Source of the DNA: Phycisphaerales bacterium
GTDB lineage: Bacteria; Planctomycetota; Phycisphaerae; Phycisphaerales; UBA1924
Assembly (NCBI GenBank): GCA_007124345.1
Contig: SLFH01000007.1
Coordinates: forward strand, 1 to 13,443
DNA length: 13,443 nt
Reading direction: 5' to 3'
A model generated the notes under the pieces. The model had not been told where the DNA came from. It worked only from the letters and a program-made list of their open reading frames with translations, and did no database searches. Positions 6,359 to 13,443 of the stretch are shown here, piece by piece (the stretch's first letter is position 1; each line of letters starts with the position of its first letter). Position numbers and translations under genes: made by a program.

Positions 6359-6625
6359 GGTCTGATCCCGTCCGCCGAAAACACCGGTCGGGTGCTTTGC
6401 GGGGAACGATGAAAATCTGCTGCTGCAAGATCCGCGCCCCGCCGCGGATTACGGGGATCTGTAGATCACCCCGTTCGGGGCGATAGTCGTCGGGCTTTGA
6501 CATCCCCCGCGGGGCGAGGGGGGCCGGTGGAAACACCGACCTCGACGCGATGGGCTCTCTAGCCCGCGTGATCCGGGTCGGCGTCGGGGTCGTCGCTGTT
6601 CATCACCGTCACTCCCAGACAGAGA

Positions 6626-6647
6626 CCGCGTCCGTCAAATGACGCGG
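6626..6647 (-). terminator. Possible terminator after the polysaccharide operon
   Basis: CCGCGTC and GACGCGG form a perfect 7-bp stem with an 8-nt loop. It begins 31 nt after the stop codon of the O-antigen ligase-like gene on the minus strand. The following bases TCTCTGTCT are only moderately T-rich, so this is a weak candidate. The same place holds an overlapping palindrome, CGTCAAATGACG (6633-6644), which could instead be a protein-binding site. Confidence 0.35.
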
Positions 6648-6678
6648 AGGAGAATCGTTCGCAGCACAGACCCCGCAA

Positions 6679-9204
6679 TCAAGGCTGACGGGCCGCCTGT
6701 CTCGCTCGTTCCCGTTCAGATTCTGACAAACCCCGCAAAGGGTCGAGGCGGAAGCGGGCGTCGGTCTCCAGGAGTTTGGCCGCCCAGATCGAGGCCTGTT
6801 CGGTGTCGCCCCGCTCTTCGGCCAGCGCCCAGAGCCTTCGGATCGGGGCGGGCTCGGTCGGCGCGACCTCGTGGGCACGCTCCCACGCCCGTTGTGCGAG
6901 GTCGGCATCGGCACCGGTCGCGGTTCTGACGGCCTCGGCCGCTCTGGCCCGAATCAGCGTCGGCCCGAAGCGGTCCGGGTCGGCCGACACCCAGGCATCG
7001 GCCGCGGCCATCGCCCGCGCCGCCCAGGCCTCCGCCGGGCCTCGCTCACCGGTGGCCCGGTAACGCTCGGAGATGCGGATCGCCTCTTCGACCAGCAGCC
7101 GCCTCGTCGAGTCCGAGCCGAGTCCGAGGTCCCGAATCGAGTCGGTCAGGACCTCGTGGGCCATCGGGCGGCGATCCAGCTCCAGCTCGACAAGGCGCGA
7201 TTCAAGCTGTTCGAGGGTCTGGGGCGGCGGGGCTCCGAGCAGGTTGCCGTGCTGGAGCCGGAGTTCTTCCAGAGCCTCGCGCACGGCGGCCCGGTCCCGG
7301 GCGTCGACATCGCCAGCGATCATGCGCACGCGGCCGATCGGTTCGAGGATCTTCGCGGCTTGGGCGAGCTGCGCCTCCCACGCCGCGACGCGTGCGACGC
7401 CTCCGGTCCAGAGCGTCGGGATCAGGAGCAGCGGCACAAGCCCGCCGACCAGGCCGGGCAGTCTCGCGAACCTGCCCGTGCGGCTGCCGGCGTTTCCTGG
7501 CAACAGACCCGCGGCGCAGGCGCCGAAGATCACCAGCGCCAAAGGCGCCGATGACGGCTGGGTCGGGGTCATCTCGATCTGCCAGTGCGCGAGCATGACG
7601 CACGCGCCGGCGAGTCCTGCGGCGTCGAGCGCCCGCGCAGGGACAGCCTTTGAGAGCATCGCGGACGCGCACATCGCCCAGAGGACCGCCGCGAGCACAA
7701 CCATCATGAGCCCGGCCCCGAGCGCCCAGAGGGGCATCGGGTCGGTGTCGGTGAGCGCCATCGCGTTGCTCGCGGCGAACGAGGCCCCGCGTTCCATCCA
7801 CATCGAGACCGCCAGCACGCCCGCGATCACGCCCGCGATCGCGTACAGCCTCGGGCGGGTCGCGTCCAGGAGCGAGGGCGGGGATGGTGCTTCTGTGGCT
7901 TCGGCCAGCGGTCGGCGTCCGGCGCGCAGCGCCATCAGCACGAGAAGCACGCACCACGCGACGCCGAAGAGCCCGAGCGTCGCGGACCAGTCGAACAGGA
8001 CCGAGTGCGGGCTGGTGACTTCCTCGGGGCTGAGCAGCGGGCGGGCGGCGGTATACGCCTCCTGGAACCCGCCGGGGCCGACGCCCAGCAGCGGCGCATC
8101 GCCGAAGATTCGCACCGACCCGACGAGGTAGAACCATCGGAAGAGCAGGCTCAGTTCGCCGATCCGCTCGCCGACGAGGCCCCGGAGCACGAGCGCCGCC
8201 AGCGGGAGGGCGATCGCGATCGCCCCTGCCCAGCGGACCACGGCGGTCGCCCCGTGCCCGGCCAGCCCTCGCAGGGGTTTGCGGGCCGCCCAGACGCAGG
8301 CGAGCGCGCCGAAGCCGAGCGCCGCCGACGCGAAACCGCCTTTGGAGTCGTTGTAGAACAGGGCGAGCAGCGAGAGACAGGCGACCACGCCCAGGACGAT
8401 CGCGGGCAGGAGGAGGGGCTTTGACTTTCGAGCCAGCATTGCCGCGGAGATTGCGAGGCCGACGAAGACAACCGAGGCGGTCGCGGCGAAGCTCGCGTAG
8501 ACATTGGAGAGCCCGAACCAGCCGAGCGCTTCGGGCTGGCGGAGGCGTCGCTCATAGACGAGGGCGGAGGTGGAACCGTCGGTCCAGCCGCGCGAGGCGA
8601 GGATCGCTTCGCGGTTGCGGTCGAAGTCGGCGACGGTGCGTGCGTGTTCTGAGAAGACCTGCACGCCGCCGCGGAGGGCGAGGATGACGACGAAGCCCAG
8701 GGCCAGGCCGATGGCGAGGCGCCGGAGCTTCTCGTCGGCCGCGGCGCAGGTGACGGCCAGCGCCGACCAGATCGCGCAGCTCCACGAGGATCCGATCCGC
8801 AGGTGGTCGAGGTCGCCCTGCCCGAGCACCAGCGCGTGGAGCAGGACGCCGATGGTGCCGAGGGTCGCCAGCAGCAGCCAGAGCCCCGGCACACGAATGC
8901 CCCCCAGCGCCAGCCCGAGCAGCAGGACCGATGCGCCGAGCAGGCCGACGAGGTCCATCAGCAGCACGCCGGTCGGCCCGACGCCCGAGAGCGAGGCGCT
9001 GATCGCGCTGAAGACCGGCGGGCTCTCTGGGGCCGCGTGGTCGATCGGTGTCGCGACCGTCGCCGGGTCCATGCTCCAGAAGGGGAGGGAATCGTGCGTG
9101 ACGCTTGCACGCAACAGCGCGGGAAAAAGAATCAGCAGCAGGCCGATCAGGCGCAGGAGCTCGTGCGGTCTTCGCTGCGGCGTGGTGTCCGGGGTTGCGT
9201 TCAC
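6679..9204 (-). CDS. O-antigen ligase/polymerase-like (Wzy/WaaL) membrane protein with helical C-terminal domain
   Basis: The protein has 841 residues, about twice the family core. Residues 15-515 hold many hydrophobic segments. The core matches the O-antigen ligase domain (PF04932): NDSKGGF at 285-291, LLFRWFYLVGSVRIF at 353-367, then LLGVGPGGFQEAY (372-384) and SPHSVLFDWSATLGLFG (398-414), with His400 at the expected site in the large periplasmic loop. Such proteins join undecaprenyl-linked glycans to an acceptor or polymerise repeat units. Two more membrane segments lie near 550-600. Residues 605-840 are soluble, Ala- and Glu-rich and helical, resembling TPR repeats, as in some PglL/Wzy fusions. 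The GTG at 9204 overlaps the TGA of the upstream phosphoglycosyltransferase gene (GTGA), so translation is likely coupled; no strong ribosome site is seen. Polymerase, lipid A ligase and protein glycosyltransferase activities cannot be told apart by sequence. Catalytic arginines were not assigned. Confidence 0.8.
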   Translation of the reverse strand: MNATPDTTPQRRPHELLRLIGLLLILFPALLRASVTHDSLPFWSMDPATVATPIDHAAPESPPVFSAISASLSGVGPTGVLLMDLVGLLGASVLLLGLALGGIRVPGLWLLLATLGTIGVLLHALVLGQGDLDHLRIGSSWSCAIWSALAVTCAAADEKLRRLAIGLALGFVVILALRGGVQVFSEHARTVADFDRNREAILASRGWTDGSTSALVYERRLRQPEALGWFGLSNVYASFAATASVVFVGLAISAAMLARKSKPLLLPAIVLGVVACLSLLALFYNDSKGGFASAALGFGALACVWAARKPLRGLAGHGATAVVRWAGAIAIALPLAALVLRGLVGERIGELSLLFRWFYLVGSVRIFGDAPLLGVGPGGFQEAYTAARPLLSPEEVTSPHSVLFDWSATLGLFGVAWCVLLVLMALRAGRRPLAEATEAPSPPSLLDATRPRLYAIAGVIAGVLAVSMWMERGASFAASNAMALTDTDPMPLWALGAGLMMVVLAAVLWAMCASAMLSKAVPARALDAAGLAGACVMLAHWQIEMTPTQPSSAPLALVIFGACAAGLLPGNAGSRTGRFARLPGLVGGLVPLLLIPTLWTGGVARVAAWEAQLAQAAKILEPIGRVRMIAGDVDARDRAAVREALEELRLQHGNLLGAPPPQTLEQLESRLVELELDRRPMAHEVLTDSIRDLGLGSDSTRRLLVEEAIRISERYRATGERGPAEAWAARAMAAADAWVSADPDRFGPTLIRARAAEAVRTATGADADLAQRAWERAHEVAPTEPAPIRRLWALAEERGDTEQASIWAAKLLETDARFRLDPLRGLSESERERARQAARQP

Positions 9205-10328
9205 GGTTCACTCTGCCGCTTGCTTTGGGGTGAGGCGCTGGCGAACTCGAACAGAGCGATGACGCCGAGCACGAGGAGGGTCTGCAGACCGATCAGGACC
9301 GCCTGCCATGGCTGGAGCGAGGCGAGGGCGATGCCTCCGACGCCGGTGATGGCTGTGGCGCCGTAGACGACCAGCGCCGTCTGGCGGACGCTCAGGCCCC
9401 GCCGGTGCAGGCGGTGTGAGAAGTGCTGGAGATCGCCGACGAACGGGCTCTTGCCCTGGCTGATGCGGATGAGCGTCACGCTGGCAAAGTCGTACAGCGG
9501 GACGGCGAGGACCAGCAGCGGCATGAAGACGGCGTACCACCCGCCGGCGCTGGCGGGGTCGTAATAGGTCGTCCGCGTGGTGAGGAAGGCGAGCATGAAG
9601 CCGAGCGCCAGCGAGCCCCCGTCGCCCATGAAGACCTTGGCCGGGGCGAAGTTCCACACGAGAAACCCGAGGCACGCCCCGAGCAGCAGCGCCAGGCAGG
9701 CGGCGATGAACCACTGGCCGTTGATGAGGGCGGCGGCCAGGAAGAAGGCCGAGGCGACGGCCGCTGTCCCTCCCGCGAGCCCGTCCATGTTGTCCATGAA
9801 GTTCATGGCGTTGATGACGACGCCGAACCAGAGGACGGTGAGCACGATGCTCAGCCACGCCCCGCCGACATGCCCGTCGAGGAGCATCAGCAGGCGGGTG
9901 TCGGTGAGCAGAATGACCACCAGCGAGAGCCCGAGCATGACCCCGAGCTTGACCATCGGCCCGAGGGGCCTGCGGTCGTCGGCCAGGCCGAGCGCGTGGA
10001 GGCAGAGCAGGGCGAGGAGCAGGACCGCCGCGTCGGGGATGACCTCGGCGATCCCCTCGATGTGCTCGGCCAGAGCGGGGACGGCCCCGGTGACGACCCC
10101 CGGCGCGAGACCGACAGCCGCGACCCCCAGGACCATCGGCAGGGCGAAGCCGAGCACGATGGCGATCCCGCCGGTGTTGGGGATCGCCCGGCGGGTCATC
10201 TTCTGCTGGCCGGGGATCGGCTCGGTGTCGAGCGCCCCGAGCCTGCGGCTGAGGCGGATGATCGCCCATGTCGCCGGGCAGGCGATGGCGAAGGCGAGCA
10301 GGGCGAGCAGCAGGACGGGGAAGGTCAC
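9201..10328 (-). CDS. WecA/MraY-like undecaprenyl-phosphate sugar-1-phosphate transferase
   Basis: This polytopic membrane protein (375 residues, about 10-11 helices) belongs to glycosyltransferase family 4 (PF00953). It should move a sugar-1-phosphate from a UDP-sugar to undecaprenyl phosphate, the first step of a lipid-linked glycan. Seen: RRAIPNTGGIAIVLGF (46-61); LADDRR (115-120), the Mg-binding Asp pair; NAMNFMDNMDGLAGG (173-187); KVFMGDGGSLALG (231-243); and the cytoplasmic HRLHRRG (305-311). This His/Arg-rich motif and the length favour the WecA/TagO/WbpL side over MraY. UDP-GlcNAc is the usual substrate of WecA, but the sugar here is not known. The start is GTG at 10328; an in-frame TAG lies 12 nt upstream, so no earlier start is possible, and no ribosome site is evident. 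It sits 61 bp after the YwaF-like gene and overlaps the ligase-like gene by 4 nt, which suggests a surface-polysaccharide operon. Confidence 0.88.
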   Translation of the reverse strand: MTFPVLLLALLAFAIACPATWAIIRLSRRLGALDTEPIPGQQKMTRRAIPNTGGIAIVLGFALPMVLGVAAVGLAPGVVTGAVPALAEHIEGIAEVIPDAAVLLLALLCLHALGLADDRRPLGPMVKLGVMLGLSLVVILLTDTRLLMLLDGHVGGAWLSIVLTVLWFGVVINAMNFMDNMDGLAGGTAAVASAFFLAAALINGQWFIAACLALLLGACLGFLVWNFAPAKVFMGDGGSLALGFMLAFLTTRTTYYDPASAGGWYAVFMPLLVLAVPLYDFASVTLIRISQGKSPFVGDLQHFSHRLHRRGLSVRQTALVVYGATAITGVGGIALASLQPWQAVLIGLQTLLVLGVIALFEFASASPQSKRQSEP

Positions 10329-10389
10329 GGGCCGAGTCTAGAGCGTTTTCGCGATTGCCGTGCGCTGGGTCGTGCTTGCGGGCTGGGTG

Positions 10390-11139
10390 TCAGTGCGGGC
10401 TGGCAAACTCGCCCGAGTCCTCGTTGGGATCTGTGCCTGAAGCCCTGGGCTCGAACATCGGCTCGTTGAGCTCGTCGTCGGCGGCCCATGGCATCCATGC
10501 GGCGACCATCGCGGCGAAGACGGCCTGCACGATTGCCCAGGCGACGAAGACCCGCCAGGGCCACGGGCCGAGCTTGTGCATCAGCGTCGTCGCCTCGGGG
10601 AGCTGGTTGCCTATGTAGGCGTAGTTGAAGCCGAAGGAGAGGTTGATGGCGCTGATCACCACGGCGTATCCGGCGTTGATGATGGTGATGTTGCGGTAGT
10701 CGCGCCAGTCGGGCCGGTAGCCCTCGATGACGAGCAGGTAGACCGCCGTGCCCACGATCTGGGTGTGGTTGACCCAGAAAAGCCAGAATGCGGTGCCCTC
10801 GTGGACGAGGGGGGTGAGGAAGGCCTGGGTCGAGAGGCCCAGGCCCCAGAAGTACAGGATGATCCGCAGCCAGCGGGCGGGGAAGAGCAGGGCGACGGGC
10901 GCGAGAAGCGAGGCGATGTTGCAGACGTGCAGGGGCAGGCTCACGCCCGGGTCCCAGTTGGTCAGCCAGTACCAGCCGGTCACGCTTTCGGCGATGACGC
11001 AGAGCCCGACCCACCCGAAGCGGACCCACCGCTCCCGACGCCCGGCGATGACCCCCAGCCACACAAAGGCTGCGATCACCCCCAGGCAGGCGGTGACGAT
11101 CAGAGTGTGCTGCAGGCTGAACGGTTCGAACCCGGTCAT
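10390..11139 (-). CDS. YwaF/TIGR02206-family integral membrane protein
   Basis: The protein has 249 residues and about seven membrane helices. It matches the TIGR02206 (Bacillus YwaF) pattern, which is related to eukaryotic TMEM164: GWYWLTNWDPGVSLPLHVCN (55-74), YFWGLGLSTQAFLTP (96-110), FWVNHTQIVGTAVYL (121-135), NYAYI (172-176) and GPWPW (191-195). Polar residues kept inside the membrane, including His71, Cys73 and His125, could form an active site. The bacterial function is unknown. Human TMEM164 has been reported as a phospholipid acyltransferase with an essential Cys, so an acyl-transfer role on lipids is possible but is inference. The acidic tail from about 221 is not part of the family core. 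ATG at 11139 is chosen; GGAGG (11152-11156) lies 12 nt upstream, rather far. It is the first gene of a likely three-gene operon and is divergent from the prolyl oligopeptidase gene. Confidence 0.75.
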   Translation of the reverse strand: MTGFEPFSLQHTLIVTACLGVIAAFVWLGVIAGRRERWVRFGWVGLCVIAESVTGWYWLTNWDPGVSLPLHVCNIASLLAPVALLFPARWLRIILYFWGLGLSTQAFLTPLVHEGTAFWLFWVNHTQIVGTAVYLLVIEGYRPDWRDYRNITIINAGYAVVISAINLSFGFNYAYIGNQLPEATTLMHKLGPWPWRVFVAWAIVQAVFAAMVAAWMPWAADDELNEPMFEPRASGTDPNEDSGEFASPH

Positions 11140-11255
11140 GGGCGGTCTGGGCCTCCGTCGTGGGCCACCGTAAGACGATACCTCGGCAACGCGGGTCGGG
11201 ATCGGCGGTACGATCCTCGCCGTACACGATTTTTGGTTCTCTCGGAGACTTCCAG
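11140..11255. other. Divergent spacer between the YwaF-like and prolyl oligopeptidase genes
   Basis: These 116 bp must hold the start signals for both directions. TACGAT near 11210 (plus) and TATCGT near 11196 (minus) are -10-like, but neither has a convincing -35 element at 16-18 nt. A short T-run (ATTTTTGG) lies near 11229-11236, shortly before the plus-strand ribosome site. I cannot assign promoters with confidence. Confidence 0.3.
11244..11247 (+). promoter_or_regulatory. Ribosome binding site of the prolyl oligopeptidase gene
   Basis: GGAG, 8 nt before the ATG at 11256. It favours this ATG, which opens a signal peptide, over the ATG at 11160 in the same frame. Confidence 0.65.
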
Positions 11256-13439
11256 ATGAGACAGCTCACCGCCGCGGCCCTTCTGTGCGCCGCTTCCTGC
11301 CAGATCGCGCTGGCCGCCCCGCCCCCGACCGAGCGCCGCCCCGTCACCGAGACGCTTCACGGGGTCGAGATCACCGACTACTACCAGTGGTTGGAGGGCG
11401 ACAATTCCGACCCCCGCCGGATGGGGCGCCTGACCCCGGAGGTCGCCGAGTGGACCGACCGCCAGAACGACTACACCCGTGGCGTCCTCGACGGCCTGCC
11501 CGGGCGTGAGGCCCTGGAGTCTCGGCTGCGCGAGCTGATGAGCGTCGGCTCGGTCTCCGCCCCGACGATGCGGGGCAACCGCTACTTCTACTCGATGCGC
11601 GAGGGCGACCAGCAGCAGGCGGTCGTCTACATGCGCGAGGGGCACGACGGCGAGCCCGTCCAGCTCCTCGACCCCGTCGAGATCGATCCGACCGGGCTGA
11701 CCACCGTCTCGTGGACCTCGCCGAGCCCCGACGGCTCGCTGCTCGCCTTCGGGATGTACACCGCCGGCGACGAAAACTCGACGCTGTACATCATGGAGGT
11801 CGACAGCGGGCGCTGGCTGGCCGAGGAGATCCCGGGCAAGGTCTCTCTGAGCGGGTGGATGCCCGACGGGCGGAGCTTCTTTTACCGCCGGCTTGAAGAC
11901 CTCGACGACCCGTACTCGGCGGAGTTCCGCTTTCACAAGATCGGCACGCACCACCGGCACGACCCGGTGCTCTTTCGTCAGCGCGATGTCGGCGAGACCT
12001 TCTACGCCGGGCACGGCCTGTCTGAGGATCGGCTGGCGTACCTCGCCCGCACGTGGGGCCCGTTTGCGGCGCCATCGGAGGACGGGCGCTGGCTCGCGGT
12101 CGGTTACTGGACCGGTACCAGCGGGGTCGACCTCTGGATCGCCGACCTCGACCACTGGTTCCGCACCGGCGAGCTCGAGCTCGTCGAGGCGGCGATCGGC
12201 AAGGACGGGCGCGTGGGCGGGTTCGAGTTTGTCGGTGACACGCTCTACCTGAGCACCAATCAGGAGTCGCCCAATGGACGCGTCGTCGCGGTCGATTTGC
12301 ACAACCCCGCTTTCGAGCATTGGCGTGATGTCGTGCCCGAACGCGAGGACACGGTCCTGCGGAGCTTCTCGGTGGCGCGTGGGCGGATCGTCGCCAACTA
12401 CCTCGAGCACGCCTCGACCCGCCTGCGGATGTACTCGCTGGAGGGGCGCCCGATGGGCGATGTCGAGCTCCCGGGCATCGGTTCGGCGGGCATCTCGACC
12501 AAGAACGATCGGAGCGAGGCGTTCCTGAGCTATTCGAGCTTCGACACACCGCCCTCGATCTACCGCGTCGACCTCGCCACCGGCGAGCGGTCGCTCTGGG
12601 AACGCCCGGAGATCCCCGTCGATCCTTCCACGGTCGAGGTGAAGCAGGTCTTCTACGAGTCGCGCGACGGGACCCGCGTGCCGATGTTCCTTGTCCACAA
12701 GCGCGGGCTCGAGCTCGATGGGACCAACCCGACCATCCTCGGGGGCTACGGGGGCTTCAACATCCCGCGCACGCCCTCGTTCGGCTCGACGATGTTCCCC
12801 TGGTACGAGAACGGGGGCGTCTACGCCGTCGCGTGCATCAGGGGCGGGGGCGAGTACGGCGCCGACTGGCACCGGGCGGGCATGCTCGAGAACAAGCAGA
12901 ATGTGTTCGACGACTTCATCGCCGCGGCCGAGTGGCTGATCGACAACGACTACACCAGCCCGGCGAACCTCGGGATCGTCGGCGGGTCCAACGGCGGGCT
13001 GCTGACGGGCGCCGTGGTCGCGCAGCGTCCGGAGCTCTTCAGCGCCGCGATCTCGGCGGTGCCGCTGCTGGACATGCTCCGCTACCAGGACTTCCTGATG
13101 GCCCGCTACTGGGTGCCCGAGTACGGGACGGCCGAGGATCCCTCGCACTTCCAGTGGCTGTACGCCTACTCGCCCTACCACAACATCACCGAAGGCGTCG
13201 AGTACCCCGCGATGCTGATCACCGCCGGCGAGAACGACATGCGCGTTCACCCGATGCACGCGCGGAAGATGGCGGCCCTCATGCAGCACGCCACCGCGTC
13301 GGACCCCGACGAGAAGCCGGTGCTGCTGTGGGTCGAGCGCGAGGCGGGGCACGGCGGGGGCAAGCCGCTGGAGATGCGGATCCGCGATGTCGCCGACGCC
13401 CGCATCTTCATGATGTGGCAGCTCGGGATGCTGGACTGA
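11256..13439 (+). CDS. Exported prolyl oligopeptidase (peptidase family S9A)
   Basis: This serine peptidase cuts short peptides after proline. The protein has 727 residues. It begins with a signal peptide (MRQLTAAALLCAASCQIALA, cleavage likely near residue 20), so it probably works in the periplasm. LLCAASC is not a good lipobox. Residues 25-75 match the family N-terminus, including DYYQWLEGDNSDPR. A seven-bladed beta-propeller spans about 75-440 and restricts access to small peptides. The alpha/beta hydrolase domain follows, with IRGGGEYGADWHRAGMLENK (529-548), the nucleophile in GGSNGG (576-581, Ser578), Asp661 in GENDMRVHP and His699 in EAGHGGGKP. The triad is complete and the length is typical. 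The start ATG has GGAG 8 nt upstream; an earlier in-frame ATG at 11160 would bury the signal peptide. Oligopeptidase B is an alternative, but AGHGGGKP and RGGGEYG favour S9A. It may serve peptide scavenging in the periplasm (inference). The gene stands alone and ends 4 bp from the window edge. Confidence 0.93.
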   Translation: MRQLTAAALLCAASCQIALAAPPPTERRPVTETLHGVEITDYYQWLEGDNSDPRRMGRLTPEVAEWTDRQNDYTRGVLDGLPGREALESRLRELMSVGSVSAPTMRGNRYFYSMREGDQQQAVVYMREGHDGEPVQLLDPVEIDPTGLTTVSWTSPSPDGSLLAFGMYTAGDENSTLYIMEVDSGRWLAEEIPGKVSLSGWMPDGRSFFYRRLEDLDDPYSAEFRFHKIGTHHRHDPVLFRQRDVGETFYAGHGLSEDRLAYLARTWGPFAAPSEDGRWLAVGYWTGTSGVDLWIADLDHWFRTGELELVEAAIGKDGRVGGFEFVGDTLYLSTNQESPNGRVVAVDLHNPAFEHWRDVVPEREDTVLRSFSVARGRIVANYLEHASTRLRMYSLEGRPMGDVELPGIGSAGISTKNDRSEAFLSYSSFDTPPSIYRVDLATGERSLWERPEIPVDPSTVEVKQVFYESRDGTRVPMFLVHKRGLELDGTNPTILGGYGGFNIPRTPSFGSTMFPWYENGGVYAVACIRGGGEYGADWHRAGMLENKQNVFDDFIAAAEWLIDNDYTSPANLGIVGGSNGGLLTGAVVAQRPELFSAAISAVPLLDMLRYQDFLMARYWVPEYGTAEDPSHFQWLYAYSPYHNITEGVEYPAMLITAGENDMRVHPMHARKMAALMQHATASDPDEKPVLLWVEREAGHGGGKPLEMRIRDVADARIFMMWQLGMLD

Positions 13440-13443
13440 CTCA

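Larger units (their letters stand above)
6216..6678 (-). other. 463-bp structured spacer/leader upstream of fusA
   Basis: I see no convincing protein gene or sigma-70 promoter here. It holds a series of inverted repeats: CGAGCC/GGCTCG (6307-6312, 6320-6325); CCCGGCG/CGCCGGG (6332-6338, 6344-6350); ATCCGCG/CGCGGAT (6430-6436, 6443-6449); a bulged ACGGG...GATC stem with loop TACA (6450-6473); CCCC/GGGG around 6470-6480; GGTG-GAAA-CACC (6526-6537); GGGCT/AGCCC (6552-6556, 6561-6565); and CCGCGTC/GACGCGG (6626-6632, 6641-6647). A 14-codon minus-strand ORF is possible at 6559-6603. The region probably contains the end of the upstream polysaccharide operon and the fusA promoter and leader. A long structured leader would suit regulation of a highly expressed translation factor, but this is inference; chance pairing is easy at this GC content. 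Confidence 0.45.

Noticed and set aside
6216..6536. An upstream extension of the EF-G frame by 107 codons.
   Set aside because: The sequence is not related to EF-G N-termini, and the family start with a ribosome site is at 6215. The open frame is expected at this GC content.
6616..6638. TTGACG on the minus strand (6633-6638) as a -35 element for fusA.
   Set aside because: No -10-like hexamer follows at 16-18 nt; the region there reads GGAGTG. The hexamer is part of a palindrome.
6609..6914. A 101-codon minus-strand frame at the end of the ligase-like gene.
   Set aside because: It lies mostly inside the C-terminal domain of that gene in another frame, with no ribosome site and no family.
11256..11300. 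Lipoprotein signal in the prolyl oligopeptidase N-terminus (LLCAASC).
   Set aside because: The residues before either Cys do not fit the lipobox well, and an ordinary cleavage site (ALA at 18-20) follows.
11136..13352. A 738-codon open frame on the minus strand opposite the prolyl oligopeptidase gene.
   Set aside because: It is the mirror of a GC-rich coding frame. The plus-strand protein has full S9A motifs, and the antisense translation is low-complexity Arg, Val, Leu and Asp without any motif.
1..13443. CRISPR arrays, tRNA or rRNA genes, insertion sequences, phage or defence genes.
   Set aside because: Reading both strands showed no regularly spaced repeats, no transposase motifs, no tRNA-like cloverleaf that I could recognise and no defence-type domains. 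Nearly all of the window is covered by the nine genes.

Overview
The window is a GC-rich bacterial chromosome segment carrying nine protein genes, mostly of housekeeping type. The likely source is a planctomycete, probably of the Phycisphaerae. The main clue is a DUF1559-like pseudopilin with a variant of the C-terminal H-X9-DG motif, a family greatly expanded in that phylum. Scattered housekeeping genes (fusA away from any ribosomal-protein gene) fit this. It is an inference from gene content, not a phylogenetic placement.

Left part (1-3135). A class II fumarase gene (fumC, minus strand, cut by the window edge) is transcribed away from a secreted transglutaminase-like protein (plus strand, 975-2348). 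They share a 241-bp divergent spacer rich in inverted repeats. The transglutaminase-like protein keeps the fold motifs but lacks the expected catalytic Cys and His. It converges, with a 4-bp gap, on a type II secretion/type IV pilus-like pseudopilin (minus, 2353-3135).

Middle part (3209-6678). Adenylate kinase (adk) and elongation factor G (fusA) are both on the minus strand. fusA ends in a clear intrinsic terminator (4017-4047). Just beyond it is a good sigma-70-type promoter (3958-3986) for adk, so the two are separate transcription units. fusA is preceded by a 463-bp region without a convincing gene or promoter but with many hairpins, including one that looks like a plus-strand terminator, and a possible 14-codon leader ORF.

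Right part (6679-13443). Three minus-strand membrane-protein genes form a probable operon in the order YwaF/TIGR02206-family protein, WecA/MraY-like phosphoglycosyltransferase, O-antigen ligase/polymerase-like protein with a long helical C-terminal domain. The last two overlap by 4 nt (GTGA). They are likely to start and to polymerise or transfer a lipid-linked surface polysaccharide. Divergent from this operon is an exported prolyl oligopeptidase (S9A) with an intact Ser-Asp-His triad, ending 4 bp before the window end.

I see no mobile element, CRISPR array, tRNA, rRNA or defence cassette, and nothing that amounts to an undescribed multi-gene system. The points most worth a second look are the catalytically altered transglutaminase, the structured fusA leader, and the mutually exclusive hairpins upstream of fumC.
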